Source of the DNA: Ananas comosus
Lineage: Eukaryota > Streptophyta > Magnoliopsida > Poales > Bromeliaceae
Reading direction: 5' to 3'
Assembly: GCF_001540865.1 (NCBI RefSeq)
Contig: NC_033627.1
Location: 11,580,744-11,644,743, forward strand
DNA: 64,000 nt
This document shows, one piece after another, positions 10,255 to 21,150 of the stretch. The translations under genes and the position numbers were made by a program. Position 1 is the stretch's first letter. Every line of letters begins with the position of its first letter. The notes under the pieces are model-generated. The model searched no databases and was not told the DNA's origin. It saw nothing but the letters and a program-made list of their open reading frames with translations.

Positions 10255-12465
10255 CATATATCAGCCCTTTCTCCTCTACCATCTAGTATTTGCTTTCATG
10301 TTGATGTCAGACAACACTCATGCTACTACACTCCACATAATATATATATATAGAGATAGACTTGAACCCCCTACCTCTTTATATACTCCTCAACTACCTC
10401 AATGGATAAACAGTGGCTCGAATTCAATCACCACGATCAACTCTATACACTCCGGCCTCTCTCGCCTCTCCCCCTCCCACTCGCTCAACTCCGACCGCTC
10501 TTCTCTCACGCTCCCCTCCCGCTCATCTCTACCCACCCCCGCGCGCAGCGGAGCTCTCCTCACTACAACAGACTTTCTCGGGTCTCGCTCGCTCCCCCCC
10601 CCCATGTCCGACTATCCCCGCCGAGCCCCGTCCCCCCCCCCCCCGCCGTACCACGCGATGACACTCTCACGCTCCCGACCTTGCCGCCGCCCCCTCACCC
10701 CCCCGCCGCCACCGCCGAGCCCCTCCCTCCCCGCCCCCGCGTCCTCCCCGCTCGCATCCCCCCCCGCCCCCGCCGCCGCCTCGCACGCGCGACGCGCCAC
10801 GCACCCCGGTCGTCCCGCGCCCCACGCGCCCCCCCGCACCCCCCCCGCTCCCCCCTCCCCCCACCCCCGTGGACCCGCCCTGGCAACAACAACACCCCAC
10901 CGAAACCAACGAGAACGCACCGACGCAGCTACGCTGCCCTCACCTTTCTCTTCGCCGCCCGGGTATATAATAAGTCGCAGTTAAGATATCTTTAAGTATC
11001 AAGTGGCACGAGATCATATTAAAAATTTATAGGACAATATACGAGTACGGTGCGTGCCAAATCGTGCATGGTGCTAGGATGGCACGGTCGATATATAACG
11101 GCTTATGAAAGTTGATTTTTTTTAGAACAATATAAAATTCATTGAAAAATTATTACTAATTTAAAAAAAAAAGAGTTTTGAGTTGATGTATCGGTATGAG
11201 AGGTTATATACCAATATCTTATTGATACATACGACAAGATAAAAATGGCTCATGCTGATAGGCATATAAATCTTATAGTAACTGTCTTTCTGCTTTTATA
11301 TGTCTTATGGTATATTCAGCAGTAAAGCTGTAGAGGAGAGAGCTGACGAGAAGGGACGGCGGTCGGGCGCGGTTCGAGGGTGCGGGTGGCGCTCCGCGGA
11401 TAGGGGAGATAGAGCGGTTCGCAGCGTGAGGGGAACGACGTCCGATTTCGATGAAGGGGGGAGAGTAGAATGCTATTATTATCACTGAGGTGATTAATCG
11501 CGGACTCGCGCGCGTTGACCTGTCGCGGCGCCGATTGGGGCGGTGGCGCGGAAGCGCCGGGAAGGAAGGTGATTATAGGAAGAGGAGCGACCATGGCCCC
11601 CCAAGCGCCTCTTCAGTGTGAATTGTACATGATGAATGGGTATGAATGGGTTGGAAGAAACATTAATTTGTTTATTTCCTTTTTTTTATTTATTCATGAA
11701 AATGTATTTAGTAATTTTCTTATGCATTAATTTGTTGACATTTGACCCTGCCTTAATTACTTTCTCTTTATTTTATTATTTTAATTTATTTATACTTTTC
11801 TCTAAGATTGAATTTACCACGAGTCAAATTCGCAGCTAATTTTAATTTTTAAATATATAAAAATAAAGCCAAATTAAGTAATATTGAGATTTTTCGTGAC
11901 CGCCGGCCCACCCTTTTATGATGTGGCACTGCCATAGCTGTCTCGCCTTATAATGCAAATCACCGTACACGTGTCTTCTCTCCTGCTACAAAACAGATCA
12001 CGCGTACGTGTTGTAGTGAAGCTGCTTAAATATTATTAGTTTAAACATTATTTATTTAATATTTTATCAAATTTTTAAAAAGTGAAAAAAGAGCTATCTA
12101 GTATTATTATAGCATTAAACAATTCAAATGCCACATCTATATTTGCATAAATTAAGTAAGTGAGGAATTCGAGACGCAATGCTTTATTTCTATCCCAATT
12201 GATTTAATTGCTTTTTTTTATCGTTAAAGTGTAGAACAGAACCATGAAAACTGATTTTTTGCTAGTTTTAAGAAAAAAAAATGGGTATGTCAGATATTTT
12301 ATTTTTTGAAAAATTTTAATAAACTACATTCAATAATAATCTATCAATTTTTTATTTTAGCTGGTAAATATTTAATCGATTTATTGCACGATATTCGGAA
12401 TTATTGAACAAATAATATGAACGTTCGTTGTCAATTTATTATTCATATTCAAAGTAAATATTGTA
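10255..12465 (+). pseudogene. Indel-riddled second copy of the 14-1-1-like gene
   Basis: The segment is colinear with about 118-2150. The leader (CCATCTAGTATTTG), exon 1 (10400-10900, heavily C-enriched), intron (10980-11330), exon 2 (11330-11620) and downstream DNA follow in order, with a single-base insertion or deletion every 10-20 bases. Exon 2 fragments survive in different frames (AVEERADEKGRRSG at 11321, TMAPQAPLQ at 11590). Indels far outnumber substitutions and are spread equally over exon, intron and intergenic DNA, which is typical of uncorrected long reads rather than of natural decay. Homology ends near 12465, where a MITE begins. Confidence 0.75.
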
Positions 12466-13215
12466 GGGAGGGCTCTGTGCTTCCACTTTGTTTTCGATGT
12501 TTTGGACTCTTCGCACTGATCGGCTCCGTTAGATTGATCTAAAGTATTTGAAGTATATAGAAAATAAATTTAGCGATTTTTCGATATTTATTTGCCCTAG
12601 TGATCGAAATGGCTCAAATCAACGGCTGGAAATAAAATCTTACAAAATATGATGATATGACATTAAAATTTAGATCATAAAGTTATTGATCTTGTTTTAT
12701 ATGGTATAAAGAATTTTCTATCAAAATTTTATGTGATTTGGATATTTCTGTACGTTAACTTGCAATCGCTCCGTGCTTCGCATAAATTTTGTAGAGTATT
12801 TGAAGTACCTAGAAAATAATTTTGTGATATTTTCGTTATCATTTGCCTAGTGATCGAAGGGGCTCAAATCAATAATTTACCGGCGTGATGAGCTAGTTGC
12901 AAGTTTAACGTATAGAATATCCAAATCACATGAAATTTTAATAGAAAATTTTATTATACCATATAAAACAGATCAATAACTTTGATCTAAATTTAATGTC
13001 ATATCATCATATTTTGTAAAGATTTTAGACCGTTGATTTTGAGCCACTTCGCATCACTAGGCAAATGATATCGAAAAATCGCTAATTTATTTTTCTAGAT
13101 ACTTAAATACTCTAGATCAAGTCTAACGGAGGCCATCATCGATTCGAAGTCCGAACATCGAAAACAAAGCGGAAGCACGGAGCCACGTGCTTCCATAGCA
13201 TCCTAGCCGCACATC
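12466..13215. mobile_element. MITE (composite), GTGCTTCC-ended family
   Basis: The left end (CTCTGTGCTTCCACTTTG then CGGCTCCGTTAGA) is mirrored on the right (TCTAACGG, CGAAGTCCGAACATCG, then GGAAGCACGGAGCC). Inside, a second partial end (GCTCCGTGCTTCGCA near 12768) suggests two overlapping copies. Same general family as 13890-14420. No open frame. Confidence 0.6.
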
Positions 13216-13848
13216 TATATATATATATATAATATATATATATATATGTATACTAGTAAAATGTACGTGCAAATGACGTAATAATTAATAGAAAAAGTCA
13301 TATTTTTTTAATTATTTTTTAATTTTAGCCCTATTTTATATGATTGCCAAATATGCATCTAAAAAATTTAAAATAATAAATCACCTATTAAGAAAGATTT
13401 GCTTTAAATGATAAATAATTAACTAATACTCTAATGAAAAATTACTTTTGAAATTAAATTAGAAAAATAAAATCTTGTTAGGAAATAAATTTTGAAATTA
13501 AATAGAAAATAAAATCGTTATCTTTAAAAAAAATATATTTGAAATTAAATAGATAATATCTAAAAAAGATATTTTAAAATAAAATAGGAAAATATCTTTG
13601 TAGGATTTTCACAACCGTAATCTGTTATAGAAAACTTACTTTGAATTAAATAGAAAATTATATTTTTGAATTTTCACATCAGTAATCTGTTATAGAAAAT
13701 TACGTATTCATTGTTGTTTTATTTCTATTTTTTTATCTTTATTTAAAATTTTTTCGTAGGAAGAGGGAAAATAGGGCTAATTTTTCGCCGAAAAATGGGT
13801 CTGTCGACAGACCCAAATTTGATATATATGCGCTTTTATATATTATAT

Positions 13849-13889
<41 letters not shown>
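13216..13889. other. AT-rich intergenic spacer with TA microsatellites
   Basis: The stretch carries TA tracts (13218-13250 and 13835-13890) around AT-rich DNA with loosely repeated blocks such as GAAATTAAATAGAAAAT and CTGTTATAGAAAA (13610-13700). I see no gene. Confidence 0.4.
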
Positions 13890-13893
<4 letters not shown>

Positions 13894-14420
13894 TATATAC
13901 ACACGGAGCCTTCCGTGCTTCCAGCTCATTTTCGATGTTGCGACTTTCGAATCGTCGATCGGCTCCGTTAAACTTGATCTAGAGTATTTGAAGTACTAGA
14001 AAATAAATTTTATGATTTTACGATATCATTTGCCTAGTGAACGAAGTGGCTTAAAATCAACGCTGAAAATAAAAATCTTACAAAATGTGATAATATGACA
14101 TTAAAATTTTAAATCAAAAATATTGATCTTATTTTATATAGTTAAAGAATTTCTATAAATTTCACATGATTTGGATATTTCTACACGTTAAACTTGCAAA
14201 CGGCTCACTACGACCATTAAAATTGATTGATTTTGAGCCCATCGATCACTAGGCAAATGATATCGAAAAATAATAAAATTTATTTTCTAGTTATTCAATA
14301 CTCTAGATCAAGTTTAATCGAGACGGACAGCGATCGACGATTTGAAAGTCGCAACATCAAAACGAGAGCACGGAGCACGGAAGGCTCCGTGCTTCCGATA
14401 GCATAGTAGCCTCACTATAT
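13890..14420. mobile_element. MITE with CGGAGCCTTCCGTGCTTCC ends
   Basis: The left end CACGGAGCCTTCCGTGCTTC and the following CATTTTCGATGTTGCGACTTT are repeated in reverse complement at 14325-14398 (AAAGTCGCAACATC ... GGAAGGCTCCGTGC). The flanks are long TA microsatellites, so a target duplication cannot be read. Non-coding. Confidence 0.75.
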
Positions 14421-14427
14421 ATATATA

Positions 14428-14481
<54 letters not shown>

Positions 14482-14489
14482 ATATAGAA

Positions 14490-14962
14490 TTAGGCTGGAA
14501 TACTATTAATAGTAAACGCTTTTTTGCTATCAAGTTTTTACCCTAGGATGAAAATTGTAGGGTCAGGATGATTTAGTCAGTTAGAGTTGAGTGGTTCCCT
14601 AGGGTTTAGTGGTCCCCACTGGGTTATAGTATTTAATCCAATGGTTAGAAATAATAAAATGAGTTGATCAAAGGCTAAAAAACTGGTAGCAATAATGAAA
14701 TTTTGCTCTAATAATAGCCCAGTCCAACTATATATATATATAGTTGAGCTAGAATACTTCTAAAAGCATCAAGGGATGGTGCTTGTGAGTTTTTACCCAT
14801 TGGATAGGAGAAATATTGGGTTGGGTGATGTGTAAGTGATGGTAGGTGGAATAGTGTTTGATCCAAGGGCTATCAGTAATCAAAGAGTAGCATCCAGGCC
14901 CTAAAAACCTAATAGCACCAAAGGGGTGATACTTGTAAAGTATTCTAGATCAATTCTATATA
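14490..14962. mobile_element. Two adjacent short MITEs
   Basis: Two units sit side by side, about 14490-14735 and 14745-14962, separated by a TA run. Each starts with a motif like GAATACT...TAGTA or TTCTAAAAGCATC and ends with an inverted relative (TTACTATT-type; AAGTATTCTAGATC). Both contain the block where AAGTTTTTACCC precedes the word TTGGAT, which also occurs in the elements at 36215, 37175 and 41785. No coding frame. Confidence 0.5.
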
Positions 14963-15797
14963 TATATAATATATATATATATTAAGTTCGATTGCAAATA
15001 TAAGATATTTATTATTGAATTTTAGCAGGCCATAATTTCTCCACAAAAGGCTTCTGTTTATGTTTCCAACAAGTAATTACTACTTAGAATAGGTCTACAT
15101 TACACTAACTTCTTTTTCTTTTTTTTTCTTTTCGATTTTAAACTCTGAAATTAATTACCTAAAAAATAAATCTCACAGTGATTGAGTACTATTATAAGTT
15201 TTTCATAATATGTGATCTCTTATGTGTTATTATGTATTGGCACCCATAATATGAAGAATTTTAATTAATTCAGACATACAGAATAAAATATCGCATTAAT
15301 TTATCAACGTATATATCAATAATTTATAAAAATAATATTATAGGGTACTCAAAAATTTCCTTCAGTTTATAATTAATTAAAATTAGAATTGAACTTTCCA
15401 GATCAACCAAACGAAATAAAATTTATCTACTATTTAAAGCTCACTAATTAAGTAGAAAACTTAATGAAACTAAATATTAGAATTTATTCTAATATAAAGC
15501 CAAGTACTACTGATTTATACTAAGTTAATAAAATATTTTAAAGCATGTTCTCTACTAATAGCGAACCCGCGCTCTGCAGCGAAGAGATAACATATTGCTA
15601 AATAATCATATAAATATACATTTTAGAAATGTATATATAATAGATAACTATTTTGCATAGTTGTATATATATATATATGTCACGATCTAAACCATCCCTA
15701 ACTAGTTCGAGTCGCGATCGCCGCATCTTCGTACAATTCAAATCTGAGAACTCGAACTTAAATTCTATAGAGCCGCAAGGCTTTAAGAAAAGACTAC
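14963..15797. other. Intergenic, no recognised feature
   Basis: AT-rich sequence with TA microsatellites (14955-14980, 15665-15678) and short spurious frames. I see nothing gene-like. Confidence 0.4.
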
Positions 15798-16942
15798 GGC
15801 CCTGTTTGGATGCATAGCTAAAAAATTTCATGGAATTTTTATTCTATGGTTTTGGTCTAAATGAAATACGGAATCCTGTAACTACAAAAAAATTTCACAG
15901 CTTCATTTTTAAGCTGTTTGGATACAGATCATACAATTCTACAGTATTTATAACAATTAAATTTCTAAAATTTTAAAATTCAGAATTCAAAATTCAAAAT
16001 TCAAAAATTTAAAAATTAAAATTCAAAATTCAAAATATAAAATTAAAATTTAAAATTTAAAATTAAAAAATTTAAAAATTAAATTAGATTTTATGTTTTA
16101 AATTGAAATTTGAAATTTGGATTGTGAAATTTAAAATTTGAAATTTGAAACTTTAAATTTAAAATTTAAAGTATACCATTATAACTTTAAAATTAAATTT
16201 AAAAATCTATAATTAAAATTTTAAATTTTAAATTTAATAATTTATAAATTTACATATTTATAAATTTAAAATTTAAAATTTAAGTTTAAATTTAAATTTT
16301 GAAAATTAAAAATTAAAAATTAAATTAAAATTTGAAAATTTGAAATTTGAAATTTGAAGTTTTTGAATTTGAAATTTGAACTTTTGAAATTTGAAATTTG
16401 AAAATTTGAAAGTTGAAATTTTGAACTTTTTGAAATTTGAAATTTGAAATTGAAATGAAAGTTGAAATTGAAATTGAAAGTTGAAAATTTGAAATTTGAT
16501 ATTTGAAATTTGAAATTTGAAGTTTGAAGTTTGAAATTTGAACTTTTTGAAATTTGAAATTTGAAAGTTGAAATTTGAAAGTTGAAATTTGAAATTTGAT
16601 ATTTGAACTTTTTGAAATTTGAAATTTAAAATTTAAAATTTAAAATTTGAAATTTAAAATCAAAATTAAAATTGAATTTTAAATTTTAAAATTTGAAATT
16701 TAAAATTTTATGTTGAAATTTAAAATTTAGAAATTGATACATGTTTGGGAGCCCAAAATGGTGGAATTTTTTTTCTTTGGTTAAAGTGGATTGTAAGTTC
16801 ACTCTATTTTTTGGAGTATAGTATAATTATACTCCAAAAATTACGTAATTTTTTTTTCTTCCAAACGCTTCATAGGATTATTTTCCTACCGGCGTAGCAT
16901 AGTTTAACTATGCTACGTTTTTAGAGATATCCAAACGGAGCC
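15798..16942. mobile_element. TIR element with an AAATTTGAA-type low-complexity core
   Basis: The ends GGCCCTGTTTGGAT and ATCCAAACGGAGCC are inverted matches (12 of 14), and subterminal words are also mirrored (ATGCATAGCTA against CGTAGCATAG). The core from about 15970 to 16740 consists of degenerate repeats of AAATTTGAA and AAATTCAAA and has no coding capacity. TAC flanks both ends and may be a 3-bp target duplication. This looks like a Harbinger-type non-autonomous element, not certainly. Confidence 0.6.
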
Positions 16943-17074
16943 TACATCTACTCATACTTGGGGGTGAATCAAAAATTGCGCAACAAAATGGCCAATTATA
17001 TATACAACAAATAAAAGACGATAATATTTTTTGTACAATTTATACAACAAATAAATTAAGTATACTACTACTTA

Positions 17075-18086
17075 GGGCATGTTTGGTTGCACAAAAGTGG
17101 ATGAAGTGAAAAAAGTTACTTTTACAAAAGTAACTTTTAGAAAAGTCACTATTTAGTTCGATTGTTTAGTTGGCTATAAAGTAAAAACCTAAAACTATAA
17201 TTTTGTCATTTTGATTATTAAACTATGTATAAAGAAGTGAAAATATAAACAAACGACTTATACTCAAAAAAATTAGAACATTTATTCAAATTTGAATTCA
17301 TAATTTTAATTTATAATTTAAATCATATATTAATTTACTCTTTGATCTTAAATTTTGAATTCAAATATGAATTCACAATTTAAATTAATATTTAAATTAA
17401 AATTAAAATTTGAGTTTAAATCATAATTCAAATCCATTTGAATTCATAATTCAAATTCAAACAGAAACTAATTATTGAAATTAAATGTAAATAGCAAATT
17501 TAAATTTGAATTTGAATTTGAACTTGAAAATATAAATTTTAAATTCAAATTTTAGTCAATAATTTGAATTTATACTTGGAACAATTTGAATTCAAATTTC
17601 AAATTAAAGTTCTTAACTAAAAATAATTTGATTAAAATTTAAATTAAAATTTTAAATTTTAAATTTAAATTTAAATTCTAGACTTCAAATTTAAGTAAAA
17701 ATAAAATGTTATATTTTAAATTTAAATATAAATATAAAGTCACAAATTTGAATTTAAAATTTTATATTGAATTTTATTTTATAAATAAAATTCAGAATGT
17801 GATAAAAAATTTAATTCAAATTTAAAGTGAAATTGAACTTTAAAAATAAATTTAAATATTAAAGTTAAGACCAAATATAATCTCTTAGCTAAACTCTCCA
17901 CTTTCGGTGACTTCTGAATTTTTTGAGCTGAAGTCAAAAAAGTGAGATTTAGTTATAACCCACTTTATCAGTCCACTTTCGTAAAGTAACTTTCATATTC
18001 ACTTTCGCAAACCAAACAACCGATAAGACGTCACTTTCTTAAAGTATCATTTTCGATGCTTCACTTTCGACGAACCAAACATGCCC
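17075..18086. mobile_element. Harbinger-like non-autonomous element, TTA target duplication
   Basis: The termini GGGCATGTTTGGTT and AACCAAACATGCCC are perfect inverted repeats, and TTA flanks both sides (17072-17074 and 18087-18089). Subterminal matches (AAAGTGGATGAAGTG against CGATGCTTCACTTTCG) extend the inverted repeat. The interior is AT-rich (AAATTTGAATT words) and non-coding. TTA duplication plus GG(G/C)-starting ends is the usual PIF/Harbinger pattern. Confidence 0.78.
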
Positions 18087-19226
18087 TTAATGCAACTATA
18101 GAATAAAGTGACATCTCTATATATACATAGTTCACATTGGGTATGTTATCCAAATCCTACCTGCAAAACACTAGCTAGAAACAAAACTCAGGTAATTAAT
18201 TAGGATATGATAAAAAAGAGCAAATATCATCTCCATACTCATATACCACCCTCCTCCAGTCATTAGCGCATTGCTCTATCAGGTCTTAAGCTGAACTCAT
18301 TCTAAGCATACATTATTAGAATCAGACATGATAATGTATCTCGCTTGTCATAACGTATTCTGGCATACATCATAAGACGTACGTCACTGATCATCTTTAC
18401 TGGATTACTTTTAGTTTGGACATCTCTTTTTTTACCGATCTTTCTGGCAACCAAAATATCTCTCCCTTTATTGCCAAACAAGATATTTTATCCCGTTTTC
18501 ACAATCACACCCGCATTCTATCCTAGTCTCCATTCCACAAATCAAGGTTTCTAAATTATCATCTCATCTCAAGTAAAAAGTGAATTACACCCATGGTCTA
18601 CGTATCCTTGGATCGATATCACTGTTCGGTATCACAAAATAACATCATGTCACTTTTGGATATCTACATAATCATCAAACCGCGTACTCGATATTCATCA
18701 TATATGTTGGCTTAAATGGGCCAGCATCCTATCTTGTGACGGAAGATAATGTTGGATTGAGTTATATTCGAAATAGCGCGAGATTGGGTAGGTCGAGTCA
18801 TGTTCGAAGTGGCGTGAGGTTGGTTGGGTCGAGTCATAATCAAGGCCTGTGGGCGCTGTATCTCTATGCTTTAAGTGAATTAGTTGTGTATTTCTAACAG
18901 CTCAAGCTTTTGGGATTAATGGTTAGCACCAACGATCCGACAATATATACATACAATCGTATCCACTGTCCAAAGGGTTACAATCTGGAATTTAGTATAT
19001 CTAATCGCCATTGCCTTCAATCACCTTTATTTTGCCATTGCCTTTAGTCACCCTTATTTTGCCATTTTTATCTTCTCAGTTTCAATAACTTTTACTCTTT
19101 CTCCTCTTCCTCTATGGTTCATCTCAATGGTGGGGAATGGGGAGACAAGATAAGTCGCAGCTAAAATTATCCCCTACTAGATAAGGCAGATTTAAGAAGA
19201 TTATAAATTTCATAATATTTTAATAA
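18087..19226. other. Intergenic; possible LTR-retrotransposon debris
   Basis: At 18750-18845 a roughly 45-bp unit containing TCGAGTCAT and TTCGAA(A/G)T(A/G)GCG is repeated about two to three times. The surrounding words (AAATGGGCCAGC, CGATCCGACAA) look like LTR sequence, but I cannot define element ends. No gene seen. Confidence 0.3.
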
Positions 19227-19505
19227 CGGGCTTTTTTTGCATATAGCCTCCTGGTAAATTTTTATTTTAAAAAAGCCTTCTTAAAATTTAATTTACAAAA
19301 ATGACCTTGCGCCTGCCACGCAGGCGCCACGTCAGCACCACGCGGGCGGGGCCGGGGCCAATGTGTTAAGTTAAACATGGTGTGTTTAGACACGGTGAAT
19401 CATTCACCGTGTTTAGTATGTATATTTTGTATATTGAAAAGAGGAATATGGAGTAGGGATGTCAATAGGTATGGATATCCGAAATATTATCCGAACCCAA
19501 ATCCG

Positions 19506-19561
<56 letters not shown>

Positions 19562-19850
19562 CGGATTTGGGTTCGGATAATATTTCGGATATCCATACCT
19601 ATTGACATCCCTACTCCCTATTCCTCTTTTCAACATATAAAATATACTAAACACGGTAAATCATTCACCGTGTCTAAACACAGTGAATGGTTCACCGTGT
19701 TTAACTTACCACATTGGCCCTCGCCCCGCCCGCGTGGTGCTGACGTAGGACCTGCGTGGCAGACCTATGGTCATTTCTGTAAATTAAATTTTGATAGGAC
19801 TATTTTTAAAATAAAAATTTGTCAGAGGACTAAATATAAAAAAAGCCCTT
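19227..19850. repeat. 624-bp foldback element (near-complete palindrome)
   Basis: Arms of about 290 bp (left from 19227 CGGGCTTTTTTTGC, right to 19850 AAAAAAAGCCC) mirror each other around an uninterrupted TA run at 19513-19552. The mirrored words include the CACGGTGAATCATTCACCGTG block, itself a palindrome, and GCGCCACGTCAGCACCACGC. Nested at the centre are ends TAGGGATGTCAATAGG (19466) and CCTATTGACATCCCTA (to 19612), which resemble the hAT-like ends at 33940 and 44874. Non-coding. Confidence 0.85.
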
Positions 19851-20157
19851 TAAACTCTAGCAATACATGAGAGAGAGAGAGAGAGAGAACAAAAGCGATA
19901 GAAGGGTATTATTGCCTGCACTTGAATAGATGTGATAATATTTTATAATTTGTGAAGATCTTACAAACTATAAAAGAGATCTAGCAAGTTATAAAAAAGA
20001 GTGCAAAAGAGAGAAAGAAGGGTATTGCTTGCACACGGATGAGAGAGAGAAAAAAAGAAAAAAGTGAGAATCATATTATAAGATATGATAAGGAGAGAAA
20101 TATATTTTTCAAAACAAAGTATTTGAAATTCTACTTTTTTTATTTGAAATTCTACTT

Positions 20158-20318
20158 TCTTTTTTTTTTTTTTTTTGAGATAGGTAGCACGTTACCCGCT
20201 TCGTTTATTTGATCAGTTAGAAATAAACTTAGCTGGAAATGTGAATCAACTAGGATTCGAACTTGGGTCTCGGATACCAACCACAAAGCCCTTCGCCCCT
20301 TGCTCTAGGGACGGTGGG
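20158..20318 (-). mobile_element. tRNA-derived SINE, copy 1
   Basis: Reversed, it reads as a tRNA-like head with box A (TAGAGCAAG) and box B (GTTCGAATCC, plus strand 20253-20262), then a body containing AAACGAAGCGGGTAAC, and ends in a poly-A tail (plus-strand T run 20158-20176). AATTCTA flanks both sides (near 20150 and 20321), a likely target duplication. Copies at 37613-37775 and 46205-46357 share the whole body. Confidence 0.8.
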
Positions 20319-20399
20319 TAATTCTATATTTTTTTTAATATCATATTTATCATAGCTAGTAAAGCTACCCGCCGGAACAATCTTAAGTTCTTAACATAA

Positions 20400-20760
20400 C
20401 ATTTTAGAAAAAAACTTCAAATAACACTCTTATGATTTCATATTTTTTTATTTTAATATTCTGCAGTTTATAGTGTATTAATTTAGTATTCCGTGGTTAT
20501 TTTTCATTTTTTATTATTTTTCCTACTAATTTTTTTTATTAAATCAGTGATAAAGTTAAAACTAAAAATATTAAAATGAATATTCAATAAATCTAGATGG
20601 TGTATCTAAAGTTTTTTTGTATATAATTTAATAAAATATTAACGGAGGGAGCTACCCCCAGAAAAAAAAAAACCACAGACACTAATTTGATAACTTTAAA
20701 TCACAAAATTTAAACGGCAGAGAAAGTGCGAATCATAGGAGTGGTATTGAAGTTTACCCT
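20400..20760. mobile_element. MITE, AACTTCAAATA-ended family, copy 1
   Basis: The left end AAAAAACTTCAAATAACACT is mirrored by AGTGGTATTGAAGTTTA at the right. Core words (TTTTATTAAATCAGTGATAAAG, TATTCAATAAA, ATTAACGGAGGGA) recur in the copies at 40955-41325 and 45610-46085. Non-coding. Confidence 0.65.
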
Positions 20761-20939
20761 AAAAATTTATTTTTCTACCACTTAATAATACTACAGATGA
20801 AGTGGTCTATAATAGACCAGGTTTAGGCAATAATATCATATATCATACAGTGAAAAGCATGAATTCCTTTCGTGTCGCGCCCAAATTGAATTGCTTTCGC
20901 AAAGATAAAGATAAAATAAAAAAATAAAAAAAAATAATC

Positions 20940-21150
20940 TTTAGATATATAGACTAGAGAATTGTAGACGTTATATTCCCCCTCTGTCCCCATGCGGTTT
21001 AAATAAGTGACCGTTGTCGGTCTCCTCCACTACTTCAAGATTCCTCCCTCCCTCCCTCCCTCCGTTTCCTCACCCCATACAAAACCCTGGCTCCGGCGAA
21101 ACCCTAGTTGCTGATCTCCTTCTCCGGCGATGTAGGGGACGCCGCCGCCC
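20940..21150 (+). promoter_or_regulatory. Core promoter and leader of the PLD-delta gene, with AUG-stop uORF
   Basis: A TATA-like TTTAAATA lies at 20998-21005, and pyrimidine-rich CCTCC repeats at 21047-21066 are of the kind often seen near plant start sites. The leader contains ATG-TAG at 21130-21135, a start codon followed at once by a stop, 15 nt before the main ATG. The main ATG at 21151 has a strong context (GCCGCCGCCCATGG). Confidence 0.5.

Noticed and set aside
10298..10995. Long Pro/Ser/Arg-rich open frames on plus (228 and 197 residues) and Gly/Arg-rich on minus
   Set aside because: They exist because the C-inflated, error-laden copy of exon 1 lacks A/T-rich stop codons; three frames on each strand are open at once and none resembles a protein.
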